Shown: in pieces, positions 1 to 8,569 of the stretch | How positions within the stretch are numbered: position 1 is the first letter of the stretch | How the letters are laid out: every line of letters begins with the position of its first letter | DNA from: Clostridium ljungdahlii | GTDB lineage: Bacteria > Bacillota > Clostridia > Clostridiales > Clostridiaceae | Assembly: GCF_001636845.1 (NCBI RefSeq) | Contig: NZ_LITT01000062.1 | Span: forward strand, 124,001 to 188,000 | Direction of reading: 5' to 3' | Length of the DNA: 64,000 nt | Notes under the pieces: generated by a model | Told to the model about the DNA's origin: nothing | The model's database searches: none | The model's input: only the letters and a program-made list of their open reading frames with translations | Program-made: the position numbers and the translations under genes

Positions 1-2082
1 ACTGGTGAATCTGTAGGAGTAGAAAAAGATAGTGGAGACAAGAATAATTCACTATACATGGGAACTATAGTGATAAAAGGTAAGGGAAGAGCAAAAGTTG
101 TGGAAACAGGAATGAAGACGGAAATGGGAAAAATAGCAGGTATGCTTCAGGACATTGAAAAGGAAAGGTCTCCTCTTAAAGAAAAGCTTGCTTCACTTGG
201 AAAAGTGCTTGTAGTCATGTGTATTGCTATATGCATTATAGTTACATTGACTGGAGTATGGAGAGGTCAAGACAAATATGAGATGTTTTTAGTAGGAGTT
301 AGTTTAGCCGTAGCTGCTATTCCAGAAGGCCTTGCAGCTATAGTAACAGTAGCACTGGCTCTTGGAGTATCTAGAATGTTAAAGAGAAATGCATTAATAA
401 GAAAATTACCTGCAGTGGAAACACTTGGATGTACTTCAGTGATTTGCAGTGATAAGACAGGAACTCTTACTGAAAATAGGATGACTGTAAAGGCTCTTTA
501 TTTTAATGGAAGAGTACACAGGATAGGAAAGGATATTTTACCAGAGAATATCCTTATGAAAAAGGCTTTTACATATTGTAACGATTGTAATTTTGATATG
601 AAAAAAGCAGATATTTCAGGGGCGGTTATTGGGGATCCAACGGAAGTAGCACTTATAAAAGCTTTTTTCAAAGATATTAAAACTTTAAGCACCTTTTTAG
701 GAAAGGCCAGGAGAACTTATGATATACCTTTTGATTCTGATAGAAAAATGATGTCTGTTATAATGAAAGAAGGTTCAAGAAAGATAGGTTATGTGAAAGG
801 AGCACCGGAGAGAGTTATAAGAAGGTGTAAATATATATTAGATGGAAGTGAAGTACGAATTTTTACTTCAAATGATAAAAATAAGGCTTTGAAAGCAGTG
901 GAAAAAATGTCTTTTGATGCCTTAAGGTGTATAGCAGGTGCTTACAAGGACAAAGAAGTGGTGCCAGGTAAGTCTTTGGAGGACAATTTAATATTTATAG
1001 GTGTAGCGGGAATTATAGATCCACCTAGAAAGGAAGCAAAGGATGCAGTATTAAAATGTAAATTAGCAGGTATAAGGCCAGTTATGATAACTGGAGATCA
1101 TAAGAACACGGCTTTTGCTATTGGAAAAGAACTGGACATATGTAAACATGAATCAGAGGTTATAACTGGCGAGGAATTAGACAAGCTGAGTGATAGACAA
1201 CTTGCAGTTAAGATACAAGATGTATCCATATTTGCAAGAGTTAATCCGGGACATAAACTTAGAATAGTAAAAGCCTTTAAAGCTAAAGGCAATATTGTAG
1301 CTATGACTGGAGATGGAGTAAATGATGCACCTGCAGTAAAAGAAGCGGATATAGGAATTTGCATGGGAATTGCAGGTACAGATGTAACAAAGGAGGCTTC
1401 TTCCATGATACTACTTGACGATAATTTTGCTACCATAGTATCTGCTGTAGAGGAAGGAAGAGTTATATATGATAATATAAGAAAGTTTATAAGGTATCTC
1501 TTATCTTGCAATTTAGGAGAGGTTTTAACCATGTTTCTTACTTCTATTTTTTATTTAGATACTCCACTTTTGCCTATACAAATACTAATGGTAAATTTAG
1601 CTACTGATGGTCTTCCTGCTATAGCTCTTGGAGTTGATCCACCCCAGGGAGATATAATGAGGGGTAAGCCTAGAGCTAAAAATGAAAGTATATTTGCACG
1701 AGGACTAAGTGAAAAAATTATTGTGAGGGGAGCACTTATTGGAGTGTGCACAGTGCTTGCTTTTGTAATAGGATTATATCTAGGCTTTGGACTTAAAACA
1801 TCCAGAACTATAGCACTATGTACTCTAATAATGTCACAACTTATACATGTATTTGAATGTAGATCAGAAAATCATTCGCTGTTTGAGATAAATTTATTTA
1901 CCAATGTTTATCTTTTAGCTGCAGTTGCTACATCTATTACTATGGTTTTATGCATACTTTACTTGCCATTTTTACGTGGAATTTTTCATACATCTGCACT
2001 TAGAATTTCACAGTGGGCAATAGTTTTGTTTTTCTCTGGGATAATTGCATTTTTAAATAGCCTTTACTTATACTTTAAATAA
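1..2082 (+). CDS. Calcium-type P-type ATPase, 5' end cut by window edge
   Basis: This is an ATP-driven cation pump of the P2 class, most like calcium exporters. The frame is open from base 1, where codons for the actuator motif TGES are read, so the first part (two membrane helices and the rest of the A domain) lies outside the window. Visible landmarks are the PEGL-type ion site in TM4 (PEGLAAI), the phosphorylation motif CSDKTGTLTENR with the aspartate codon at 451-453, a KGAPE nucleotide-binding motif, the hinge TGDGVNDAPAVKEADIG, and C-terminal helices with NLATDG. It ends at a bidirectional terminator. The ion is inferred from family motifs, not shown. Confidence 0.93.
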   Translation, partial: TGESVGVEKDSGDKNNSLYMGTIVIKGKGRAKVVETGMKTEMGKIAGMLQDIEKERSPLKEKLASLGKVLVVMCIAICIIVTLTGVWRGQDKYEMFLVGVSLAVAAIPEGLAAIVTVALALGVSRMLKRNALIRKLPAVETLGCTSVICSDKTGTLTENRMTVKALYFNGRVHRIGKDILPENILMKKAFTYCNDCNFDMKKADISGAVIGDPTEVALIKAFFKDIKTLSTFLGKARRTYDIPFDSDRKMMSVIMKEGSRKIGYVKGAPERVIRRCKYILDGSEVRIFTSNDKNKALKAVEKMSFDALRCIAGAYKDKEVVPGKSLEDNLIFIGVAGIIDPPRKEAKDAVLKCKLAGIRPVMITGDHKNTAFAIGKELDICKHESEVITGEELDKLSDRQLAVKIQDVSIFARVNPGHKLRIVKAFKAKGNIVAMTGDGVNDAPAVKEADIGICMGIAGTDVTKEASSMILLDDNFATIVSAVEEGRVIYDNIRKFIRYLLSCNLGEVLTMFLTSIFYLDTPLLPIQILMVNLATDGLPAIALGVDPPQGDIMRGKPRAKNESIFARGLSEKIIVRGALIGVCTVLAFVIGLYLGFGLKTSRTIALCTLIMSQLIHVFECRSENHSLFEINLFTNVYLLAAVATSITMVLCILYLPFLRGIFHTSALRISQWAIVLFFSGIIAFLNSLYLYFK

Positions 2083-2118
2083 AAAATTAGAATTGCTTTT
2101 AAGCAATTCTAATTTTTT
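2081..2118. terminator. Bidirectional Rho-independent terminator
   Basis: Near-perfect inverted repeat of 18-base arms (A-rich 5' arm, T-rich 3' arm, around AATTGCTT/AAGCAATT). It is shared by two convergent genes, the ATPase on the plus strand and the small unknown gene on the minus strand, and overlaps both ends. Confidence 0.85.
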
Positions 2119-2521
2119 ATTTAAATCTTTGAACTTTTTGAACTTTAGGTATTTTTCCCTCTATAGGAATTAAGTCCTTTTTTGTGGTCATATTTCGTAT
2201 ATTTATAAGTTCTACGCTCTCTCTATTCTCTTTTCCTCTTCTTCCTTTAAGTCCTTGAACTAAAACCAGATTACCTTGATGTATAGATATGAAATCAGGC
2301 TTCTTAAACCATCTTTTTTTAATATAAGAGCATTTTACTATGTTTCTGCTTCTATCAGGTCTTACTAAAAGTGTTACTGTTAATTTATTAAATATCCATA
2401 ATATAGTTTTTTTATTAATTTTGACAGATACAACAGTACCTTGAACCTGAGTTAATCTGTCACCATACTTTTTTAAATAAGATTTTGTGTAATATTGAGC
2501 AATTTTCTCCTTAAAACTCAT
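2117..2521 (-). CDS. Small conserved-looking protein of unknown function
   Basis: A 134-residue basic protein that I do not recognise by name. Its start is supported by an AAAGGAG ribosome binding site about ten bases upstream. Residues 27-100 alternate hydrophobic strands and basic turns (VQGTVVSVK, TVTLLVRP, GNLVLVQGLKGRRGK), which could be an OB-like barrel. There is no signal peptide, membrane helix or cysteine motif. It is convergent with the ATPase and divergent from the Lon-like gene, so it is probably monocistronic. A nucleic-acid binding role would fit the charge, but this is only inference. Confidence 0.6.
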   Translation of the reverse strand: MSFKEKIAQYYTKSYLKKYGDRLTQVQGTVVSVKINKKTILWIFNKLTVTLLVRPDRSRNIVKCSYIKKRWFKKPDFISIHQGNLVLVQGLKGRRGKENRESVELINIRNMTTKKDLIPIEGKIPKVQKVQRFK

Positions 2522-2746
2522 GTATATACTAACTCCTTTGTTACTTTATTTTGTTTATACGATTATCAGAAATAGCAGACAAAATTTGATTATATTATAC
2601 CATAGTATATTTATTTTTGAAACATACCTATAATTTTTAGTATGTTTTTTATATGAGGTTGATATACTTATTTTTTTATTTCCGTTCCTAAATAAACTTT
2701 TTAAGAATACTATTATATTAGACTAAGAATACAAGGAGAATGAAAT

Positions 2747-5065
2747 ATGAATTATAGGGAATTACCTAAAGACCAAATCATATATGATTTTAAGTTGGAT
2801 GATATTGATTTTAGCGAAGATGATAGAGATGATTTAAATAGAAATGTTAATTATATGCCTGAATATAGTAGAGTATATGAAAATATGAAGGATGCATTAA
2901 CAATAGATAAACAAGGATACAACGTTTATCTTATAGATGAATTTTCAAAAGATAAACTTAAAAATATTAAGAAATTTATAAATGAAACTATGAAAGATAA
3001 AATAGAGCTTCAGGATATATGCTATATAGTTATGAAAGATATTAAAAATCCTAAAGTATTGTTTCTAAGGCCAGGGAAAGGTAAAAAGCTAAAAAGTATG
3101 CTAAAGAAAATACAAAATATATATGCTAATTCTACTTATGAATTTTACAATGGATACGAGGACAAACAAAAGCAATTGTTGGTACAAAACATTCAAAAAA
3201 AACGAAGTTATTTGATAAGTAAAATTGTAGAAATGTCTAAAAATGAAGGCTTTTCATTAAAAATTACGGAAAATGGTTTTAACTTTGTTCCTTTAAAAGA
3301 AAATGGGGAAATGATGAATGAGGTAGAGTATGAGTCTTTAAATTTAGAGAAAAAGCAAGAAATAGTAAATAAAGTAAGTACACTTAAGATCCATGCAGAG
3401 AGGATACTAGATAAATTAAAAGACATGGAATCTTACGAAATGGAAAAGATTAAAATCCTCATAGATGAACATTATAAAGAAGATACAAGAAAAGTAAAGG
3501 AAGAATATTTTAACGTATTTAGTAAGGATAATAAGGCCTTAGAATTTTTAAGCAATACATGTAACAATATAGAAAGTGAAATTAAAGAGATATATTCTAT
3601 AAACTATGAAGATGATGTGGATAATATACGGAATATAATATATAGATATTCTGTAAATGTACTCATAGACAATAGTGATAAAAATAAATTACCTATAGTG
3701 TTTGAAGAAGATCCTTCTATAAATAATTTACTCGGAAGCATAGAATATGAAAATAAAAATGGAACTTATGTTACTGATCCAAGTCTTATTAGACCAGGAT
3801 CACTTTTAAAGGCAAATGGTGGAATATTAGTACTTCGAGTTAGCAGCCTTTTAAGTAATAAAGGAGCATATTACTATTTGAAAAAGTCTATTATAAGTGG
3901 CAAAGTTGACTTGAATTATAATAGAGGATATTTAGAATTATTGTCTTTGAGTGGATTAAAACCAGAGCCTATAGAGTTTAATGAAAAAATAATACTTATA
4001 GGAGATTACCGTACCTATGATTTACTTTATGCTTATGATGAGGATTTTAAAAAGATTTTTAGAATAAGAGCTGAGTGTAAATCTATTTTACAGATGGATA
4101 AGGATGCAAAAAGAGCTTTCTTATATAAAGTGATTTCCATATGTAAAGCCAATAAATTACATCCTGCGGATGAGGGAGCTGTAAAAGAGCTGGCAAAATT
4201 TTTATCCAGAAAAGCTGAAAATAGAGATAAATTATTTATGGATGACGATGATCTAGAAAGAATTTTAATAATTTCAGACAAAAGAGTCTGTGAGGATCAT
4301 AGAGATTTTATAAATGAAGAAGATATCACAAATACCGCTTATAAAGAAGAAATTATAGAGAGTCAGGTAGTAGATTCTTATACAGAAGGTCAGATATTTA
4401 TAGACGTAAAGGGCAAAACGGTAGGACAAGTAAATGCTCTGTCCATAATTGATACAGGGTATTTTAATTTTGGAAAGCCCATAAGAATAACCTGCTCGTG
4501 CTACAAGGGTAATGGAAACATTATAGATATCCAAAAGGAAAGTGACTTAAGTGGAAAAATTCATAACAAGGCAATAAATATATTAAAGGGACATGTTAAG
4601 AATTTAAGCGGTGGTTATAATACAGTACCTGTGGATTTTTATTTAAGCTTTGAACAAATATATGGAAGAGTAGATGGAGATAGTGCTTCCGTAGCAGAGA
4701 TAGTTAGTATTATATCTGCACTTACGAAAATAAGCATAAAACAAAATATAGCTGTAACAGGTTCTATAAATCAGTTTGGAGAAATACAACCTATAGGAGG
4801 AGTAAATGAAAAAATAGAAGGTTTCTTTAAAATATGTAAAGTATTAGATACTACAAAAGGGAAGGGGGTACTCATTCCAAAGTCTAATGTAAGCAGCTTA
4901 GCATTAAAGAATGAAGTGGAAAAGGAAATAGCAGATGGTAATTTCCATATTTATATTATGTCTAATTTAAAAGATGCAGTGGAAATCCTTATGGAACAAA
5001 ATTATGATAATGTAATTCATGAAGCTAAGAAGGAGCTTAAAAAGTATTATAGAAACAAAGAATAA
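2747..5065 (+). CDS. Lon-family (AAA_32/Lon-C) protease with degenerate ATPase part
   Basis: A 772-residue protein whose C-terminal third is a Lon-type serine/lysine protease domain. The catalytic serine is in GDSAS (S646) and the lysine in GGVNEK (K689). The N-terminal and central parts match the AAA_32 architecture of Lon-like proteins. However, no clear P-loop is visible, and the segment where this family has a Walker B reads ANGGILVLRV, without the acidic residues. It may therefore be an ATP-independent or regulated protease. The start has AAGGAG at normal spacing. It stands alone, followed by a repeat element and the convergent ychF. The cellular substrate is unknown. Confidence 0.85.
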   Translation: MNYRELPKDQIIYDFKLDDIDFSEDDRDDLNRNVNYMPEYSRVYENMKDALTIDKQGYNVYLIDEFSKDKLKNIKKFINETMKDKIELQDICYIVMKDIKNPKVLFLRPGKGKKLKSMLKKIQNIYANSTYEFYNGYEDKQKQLLVQNIQKKRSYLISKIVEMSKNEGFSLKITENGFNFVPLKENGEMMNEVEYESLNLEKKQEIVNKVSTLKIHAERILDKLKDMESYEMEKIKILIDEHYKEDTRKVKEEYFNVFSKDNKALEFLSNTCNNIESEIKEIYSINYEDDVDNIRNIIYRYSVNVLIDNSDKNKLPIVFEEDPSINNLLGSIEYENKNGTYVTDPSLIRPGSLLKANGGILVLRVSSLLSNKGAYYYLKKSIISGKVDLNYNRGYLELLSLSGLKPEPIEFNEKIILIGDYRTYDLLYAYDEDFKKIFRIRAECKSILQMDKDAKRAFLYKVISICKANKLHPADEGAVKELAKFLSRKAENRDKLFMDDDDLERILIISDKRVCEDHRDFINEEDITNTAYKEEIIESQVVDSYTEGQIFIDVKGKTVGQVNALSIIDTGYFNFGKPIRITCSCYKGNGNIIDIQKESDLSGKIHNKAINILKGHVKNLSGGYNTVPVDFYLSFEQIYGRVDGDSASVAEIVSIISALTKISIKQNIAVTGSINQFGEIQPIGGVNEKIEGFFKICKVLDTTKGKGVLIPKSNVSSLALKNEVEKEIADGNFHIYIMSNLKDAVEILMEQNYDNVIHEAKKELKKYYRNKE

Positions 5066-5072
5066 TACGAAA

Positions 5073-5153
5073 TTCTTAAAGGTGAAGTACTTAAAAGCCT
5101 GTTTAAATAAGCATCAGATGGAGTTAAAGCTCCATCTGATCCCAAGAATTCTG
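5073..5153 (-). repeat. Partial copy (5' half) of the dispersed structured-RNA element
   Basis: The reverse complement of this segment aligns almost base for base with 50186-50268. Both contain the hairpin ATCAGATGGAG/CTCCATCTGAT, then GCTTATT, AACAGGCTT and a second small hairpin region. Only the 5' half is present; the conserved core seen at the other three sites is missing. It lies just 3' of ychF in the direction of ychF transcription, so it would be in that transcript's 3' region and its hairpin may act as a transcript end. Confidence 0.75.
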
Positions 5154-5239
5154 TTTATTTCTTGTAAATAGAGTTACTGTATTTTAGTTTTTCTGAAGTA
5201 CTATCGTAAGAAAATCATCTATTATGCATTGTGAATTGT

Positions 5240-6337
5240 CTAAACATTGAACCTGAAGTTAACTACATCTCCATCCTGCATAATGTAGTCTTTTCCTTCC
5301 AATCTATAGCATCCCTTTTCTTTTGCAGAAGTTTCGGAGCCGCATTCCACGAGTTTGTCGTAGGATACAATTTCAGCTCGTATGAATCCCTTTTGTATAT
5401 CAGTGTGTATCTTGCCTGCAGCTTCCGGAGCTTTAGTGCCTTTCTTTATGGTCCATGCTCTTACTTCTTTTTCTCCAGCAGTTAAAAAGCTCATGAGACC
5501 AAGCAACCTATAGCTGCTGTTTATCAATTTATCCAGACCTGCTTCATTTAAACCATATTCTTTTAGCATCTCAAGTCTTTCATCATCTTCTAGAGAAGAA
5601 AGTTCTTCTTCTATTTTAGCAGAAATAATTACTACTTCCGAGTTTTCTATTTTTGCATAATCTTTTACTTTTTTTACAAAATCATTTTCCAGATTTCCGG
5701 AAGTTAAGTCATCTTCAGAAATATTAGCTACATATAGTACAGGTTTAGTTGTAAGTAAAAAGAAGCTTTTAACAAGTTCGGCTTCATCTTCATTTAGATC
5801 TAGAGTTCTTACAGGCTTACCTTCCTCTAGATGCTTTTTTACTTTTAACATAATTTCATATTCAACTTTTGATTCCTTATCTCCACTTTTAGCAAGTTTC
5901 GACACTTTCTCAATTCTTCTGTCCATTACTTCTAAATCTGAAAATATAAGCTCTAAGTTTATGGTTTCAATATCACGAATAGGGTCCACACTGCCATCTA
6001 CATGAACAATATTATCATCTTGAAAACATCTAACCACATGTACTATAGCTTCTACTTCTCTTATATGAGATAAAAACTTATTTCCAAGGCCTTCTCCTTT
6101 GCTAGCACCTTTTACAAGTCCTGCTATATCGTAAAATTCAATAGCTGTATATACCTTTTTCTTTGAATTGTACATTTCTTCAAGTACATCTAATCTTTTG
6201 TCTGGTACACTAACCACTCCTACATTTGGTTCTATAGTACAGAATGGATAATTGGCAGATTCTGCACCTGCCTTTGTTATTGCATTAAATAGGGTGCTTT
6301 TGCCAACGTTTGGCAAACCCACAATTCCAAGTTTCAT
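5240..6337 (-). CDS. ychF: Ribosome-binding ATPase YchF (Obg family)
   Basis: This 365-residue protein is full length for the YchF/Ola1 family, cytosolic P-loop NTPases that prefer ATP to GTP and associate with ribosomes during stress. The G1 motif GLPNVGKST is at residues 7-15, a DIAGLVKGASKGEGLGN switch region follows, and the C-terminal TGS-like segment ends in the typical IMQDGDVVNFRFNV. The usual NKxD specificity motif is replaced by a family-typical variant around VLYVANISEDD. It is transcribed alone, divergently from mraZ, from a promoter visible at 6390-6418. Confidence 0.97.
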   Translation of the reverse strand: MKLGIVGLPNVGKSTLFNAITKAGAESANYPFCTIEPNVGVVSVPDKRLDVLEEMYNSKKKVYTAIEFYDIAGLVKGASKGEGLGNKFLSHIREVEAIVHVVRCFQDDNIVHVDGSVDPIRDIETINLELIFSDLEVMDRRIEKVSKLAKSGDKESKVEYEIMLKVKKHLEEGKPVRTLDLNEDEAELVKSFFLLTTKPVLYVANISEDDLTSGNLENDFVKKVKDYAKIENSEVVIISAKIEEELSSLEDDERLEMLKEYGLNEAGLDKLINSSYRLLGLMSFLTAGEKEVRAWTIKKGTKAPEAAGKIHTDIQKGFIRAEIVSYDKLVECGSETSAKEKGCYRLEGKDYIMQDGDVVNFRFNV

Positions 6338-6389
6338 CTATGTACATTCCTTTCTTAAAATATAATTAACTGACGTAAAATTCATCTAA

Positions 6390-6418
6390 ATTATACTCTA
6401 CAGAGCATATTATTTCAA
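6390..6418 (-). promoter_or_regulatory. Sigma-A type promoter of ychF
   Basis: On the minus strand TTGAAA and TATAAT are separated by exactly 17 bases, about 50 bases before the ychF start codon. No other start signal is near. Confidence 0.75.
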
Positions 6419-6563
6419 TAAATGTGGTTAATATAAACTAATTCTGCTGGTTAGTAGAAGAAGATGAAAAAAATTGATGAAAAAATAAATTTAATAGATT
6501 TAAAAAAAATATTAAAAGTCTATTAAAAAAGAGGAAATTTTATGTTAATATAGAATAAGTAAT

Positions 6564-6590
6564 CTGGTGGATTAAAGTGGTTAAAAGTGG
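6564..6590 (+). promoter_or_regulatory. Putative MraZ operator, three GTGG direct repeats
   Basis: GTGG occurs at 6567, 6577 and 6587, an exact 10-base period, and the last two are preceded by AAA (AAAGTGG). MraZ proteins bind upstream of their own operon at short G-rich direct repeats with one-turn spacing. Finding such repeats just before mraZ therefore suggests autoregulation of the whole cell-wall operon. The functional claim is inferred. Confidence 0.65.
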
Positions 6591-6617
6591 AGCGTAATAG
6601 CAGTAAGAGGTGTAATG

Positions 6618-7046
6618 ATGTTTTTAGGTGAGTATGAACATTCACTAGATAGTAAAAATAGAATAATTATACCTTCTAAATTTAGAGAAGAATTAGGAAA
6701 TAAATTTATTTTGACTAAAGGTTTAGATAGCTGCCTTTATGCTTTCCCGCTTTGTGAGTGGCATTTACTTGAAGATAAATTAAAGAAACTTCCACTTACT
6801 AATAAAAATGCCAGGGTTTTTGTAAGGTTTTTTTTCTCAGGGGCAAATGAAATGGAACCCGATAAGCAGGGGAGAATTTTAATACCCCAGACACTCCTAG
6901 AATATGCAGCTATAAATAAGGAAATAGTAAGTATAGGAGTATCTAGTAGAATAGAGATATGGAGTAAAGAAAATTGGATAGAATACAATAATTTAAATAT
7001 AAATTTTGATAATATAGCGGAACAAATGAATGAACTTGGAATATAG
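6618..7046 (+). CDS. mraZ: Transcriptional regulator MraZ
   Basis: A 142-residue double SpoVT/AbrB-domain protein that opens division and cell wall (dcw) operons and represses them. Both repeats are visible: [22 protein letters not shown] at the N-terminus and [17 protein letters not shown] from about residue 75. Two adjacent ATG codons exist at 6615 and 6618. The AGAGGTG site ends only a few bases before them, so the second is the better spaced and gives the usual family N-terminus. The GTGG repeats upstream are its probable operator. It leads the co-directional gene series that follows. Confidence 0.95.
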   Translation: MFLGEYEHSLDSKNRIIIPSKFREELGNKFILTKGLDSCLYAFPLCEWHLLEDKLKKLPLTNKNARVFVRFFFSGANEMEPDKQGRILIPQTLLEYAAINKEIVSIGVSSRIEIWSKENWIEYNNLNINFDNIAEQMNELGI

Positions 7047-7101
7047 GCATCTTCAAAAAATACTTGTCGTATCTTTGACTTGTTATTTCTTTTCAGATGC
7101 C
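7047..7101 (+). other. Inverted repeat with long loop between mraZ and rsmH
   Basis: GGCATCT and AGATGCC bracket about 40 bases of T/A-rich sequence that fills the whole gap between mraZ and the rsmH ribosome binding site. No poly-T follows, so it is unlikely to terminate. It may be a small dispersed palindrome or an mRNA processing hairpin. Confidence 0.45.
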
Positions 7102-7126
7102 ATAGCAAAATTGGAGGACGTATTAT

Positions 7127-8056
7127 ATGAAATTTAAACATGTACCTGTACTACTTAACGAGACTATAAATAGTTTAAATATTAAAGAAGATGGAATATA
7201 TGTAGACTGCACTTTAGGAGGGGGAGGGCATTCCTTTGAAATCTTAAAGAGGTTATCCGACAAGGGAAGGTTAATAGGAATAGATGAGGATACGTATGCT
7301 ATAAATGCAACAAGGGAGAGACTAAATGAATTTAAAAATATTACTTATGTTCACAATAACTTTTATTATATAGATGAAATTTTAGAAGAACTTAAAATAG
7401 ATAAAGTTGATGGTATACTTATGGATCTCGGAGTTTCGTCGTATCAACTAGATGAATCAGAAAGGGGATTTAGCTATATGAAGGACGCTCCCCTTGATAT
7501 GAGAATGAATAGGGATAGTTCATTATCCGCTTATGAGGTGATTAACAATTATAGTGAGGAAAATCTTCATAACGTTATAAGGGACTATGGAGAGGAAAAC
7601 TTTTCAAAGAGAATAGCAAAATTTATAGTAGCTGAAAGAGAAAAGGCTCCTATAAACACAACATTACAGCTTGTAGATATAATAAGAAATGCAATACCTG
7701 CAAGATTTCAAAAAGAAGGTCATCCTGCAAAAAGAACTTTTCAAGCTATACGTATAGAAGTAAACGGAGAACTTAAAATATTGAACAAAGCAGTAGAGGA
7801 TAGCGTAAAAAGACTGAATACAGGCGGAAGAATATCAATTATAACTTTTCATTCTTTAGAAGATAGAATTATAAAAACTAAATTTAAAAAATTAGAGAAT
7901 CCATGTACTTGTCCACCGGATTTTCCCCTATGTGTGTGTGGCAAAAAACCTATTGTAAAAATAATAAATAAAAAGCCTATAATACCTACAGAAGAGGAAA
8001 AAGAGAAAAATTCAAGAAGTAAAAGTTCTAAGCTTAGGACAGCAGAGAAAATTTAG
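7127..8056 (+). CDS. rsmH: 16S rRNA cytosine-1402 N4-methyltransferase RsmH
   Basis: This 309-residue SAM-dependent enzyme (formerly MraW) methylates N4 of C1402 in the decoding centre of 16S rRNA. It shows the SAM-binding stretch [12 protein letters not shown] near residues 24-36, [20 protein letters not shown] around residue 100, [12 protein letters not shown], and the C-terminal cluster of four cysteines typical of the family. The start has GGAGG at good spacing. It is second in the mraZ-led operon, the usual place for this gene in Gram-positive bacteria. Confidence 0.97.
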   Translation: MKFKHVPVLLNETINSLNIKEDGIYVDCTLGGGGHSFEILKRLSDKGRLIGIDEDTYAINATRERLNEFKNITYVHNNFYYIDEILEELKIDKVDGILMDLGVSSYQLDESERGFSYMKDAPLDMRMNRDSSLSAYEVINNYSEENLHNVIRDYGEENFSKRIAKFIVAEREKAPINTTLQLVDIIRNAIPARFQKEGHPAKRTFQAIRIEVNGELKILNKAVEDSVKRLNTGGRISIITFHSLEDRIIKTKFKKLENPCTCPPDFPLCVCGKKPIVKIINKKPIIPTEEEKEKNSRSKSSKLRTAEKI

Positions 8057-8083
8057 TTCTAAAATTTAAAAGAGGTGAATAAA

Positions 8084-8563
8084 GTGATATTAATGAACAA
8101 AGAGAGTATGGTAAATGGAAATACTGTCCTTCAGCCAGAGTACAAGCCTTACAAAGAGACAGAAGAAAAAAAGATTAAAGCTAAGGATCCGAATAGGGCA
8201 TTAAAAGTAAAAAAGAAACTAAAAGTAATTAGAAACATATGTGTGGTTTTTATTGTAGGTGTTATTCTGGTTTATAGATATTGCGCAATATATAATTCAC
8301 AGACAGAACTAAATTCTATAGAAAACGATATAAGCGAAATTAACAAACAAAATGAAAACTTGAGGGTAGAACTTGTAAAGTACAATAATTTGGGATACAT
8401 AGAGGATAATGCAATAAATAAATTACAGATGAAGGTACCGGATAAAGGAAATGCAGTATATACAAATTTAGATAAGAAAGTTATTAAAGTAGAAGAAAAT
8501 TCGGATGAATCAGAAATGCACAAGGGGATGTTAAATGAGTTGAAGCAATTGATATGGAGGTAA
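8084..8563 (+). CDS. ftsL: FtsL/DivIC-like septum formation protein
   Basis: A small bitopic membrane protein of about 160 residues. A basic cytoplasmic N-terminus is followed by one membrane helix (NICVVFIVGVILVYRYCAIY) and a coiled coil (residues about 70-105, rich in leucine, asparagine and glutamate heptads). This is the FtsL pattern, and the position between rsmH and a class B penicillin-binding protein agrees. The upstream GTG at 8075 lies inside the AGAGGTG ribosome binding site, so the GTG at 8084 or the ATG at 8093 is the likely start. Sequence identity in this family is low, so the name rests mostly on topology and position. Confidence 0.8.
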   Translation: MILMNKESMVNGNTVLQPEYKPYKETEEKKIKAKDPNRALKVKKKLKVIRNICVVFIVGVILVYRYCAIYNSQTELNSIENDISEINKQNENLRVELVKYNNLGYIEDNAINKLQMKVPDKGNAVYTNLDKKVIKVEENSDESEMHKGMLNELKQLIWR

Positions 8564-8569
8564 ATAATT

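Noticed and set aside
5231-5485. Plus-strand open frame of 84 codons
   Set aside because: It lies entirely opposite ychF, has no ribosome binding site and its sequence is a mirror of a conserved gene.
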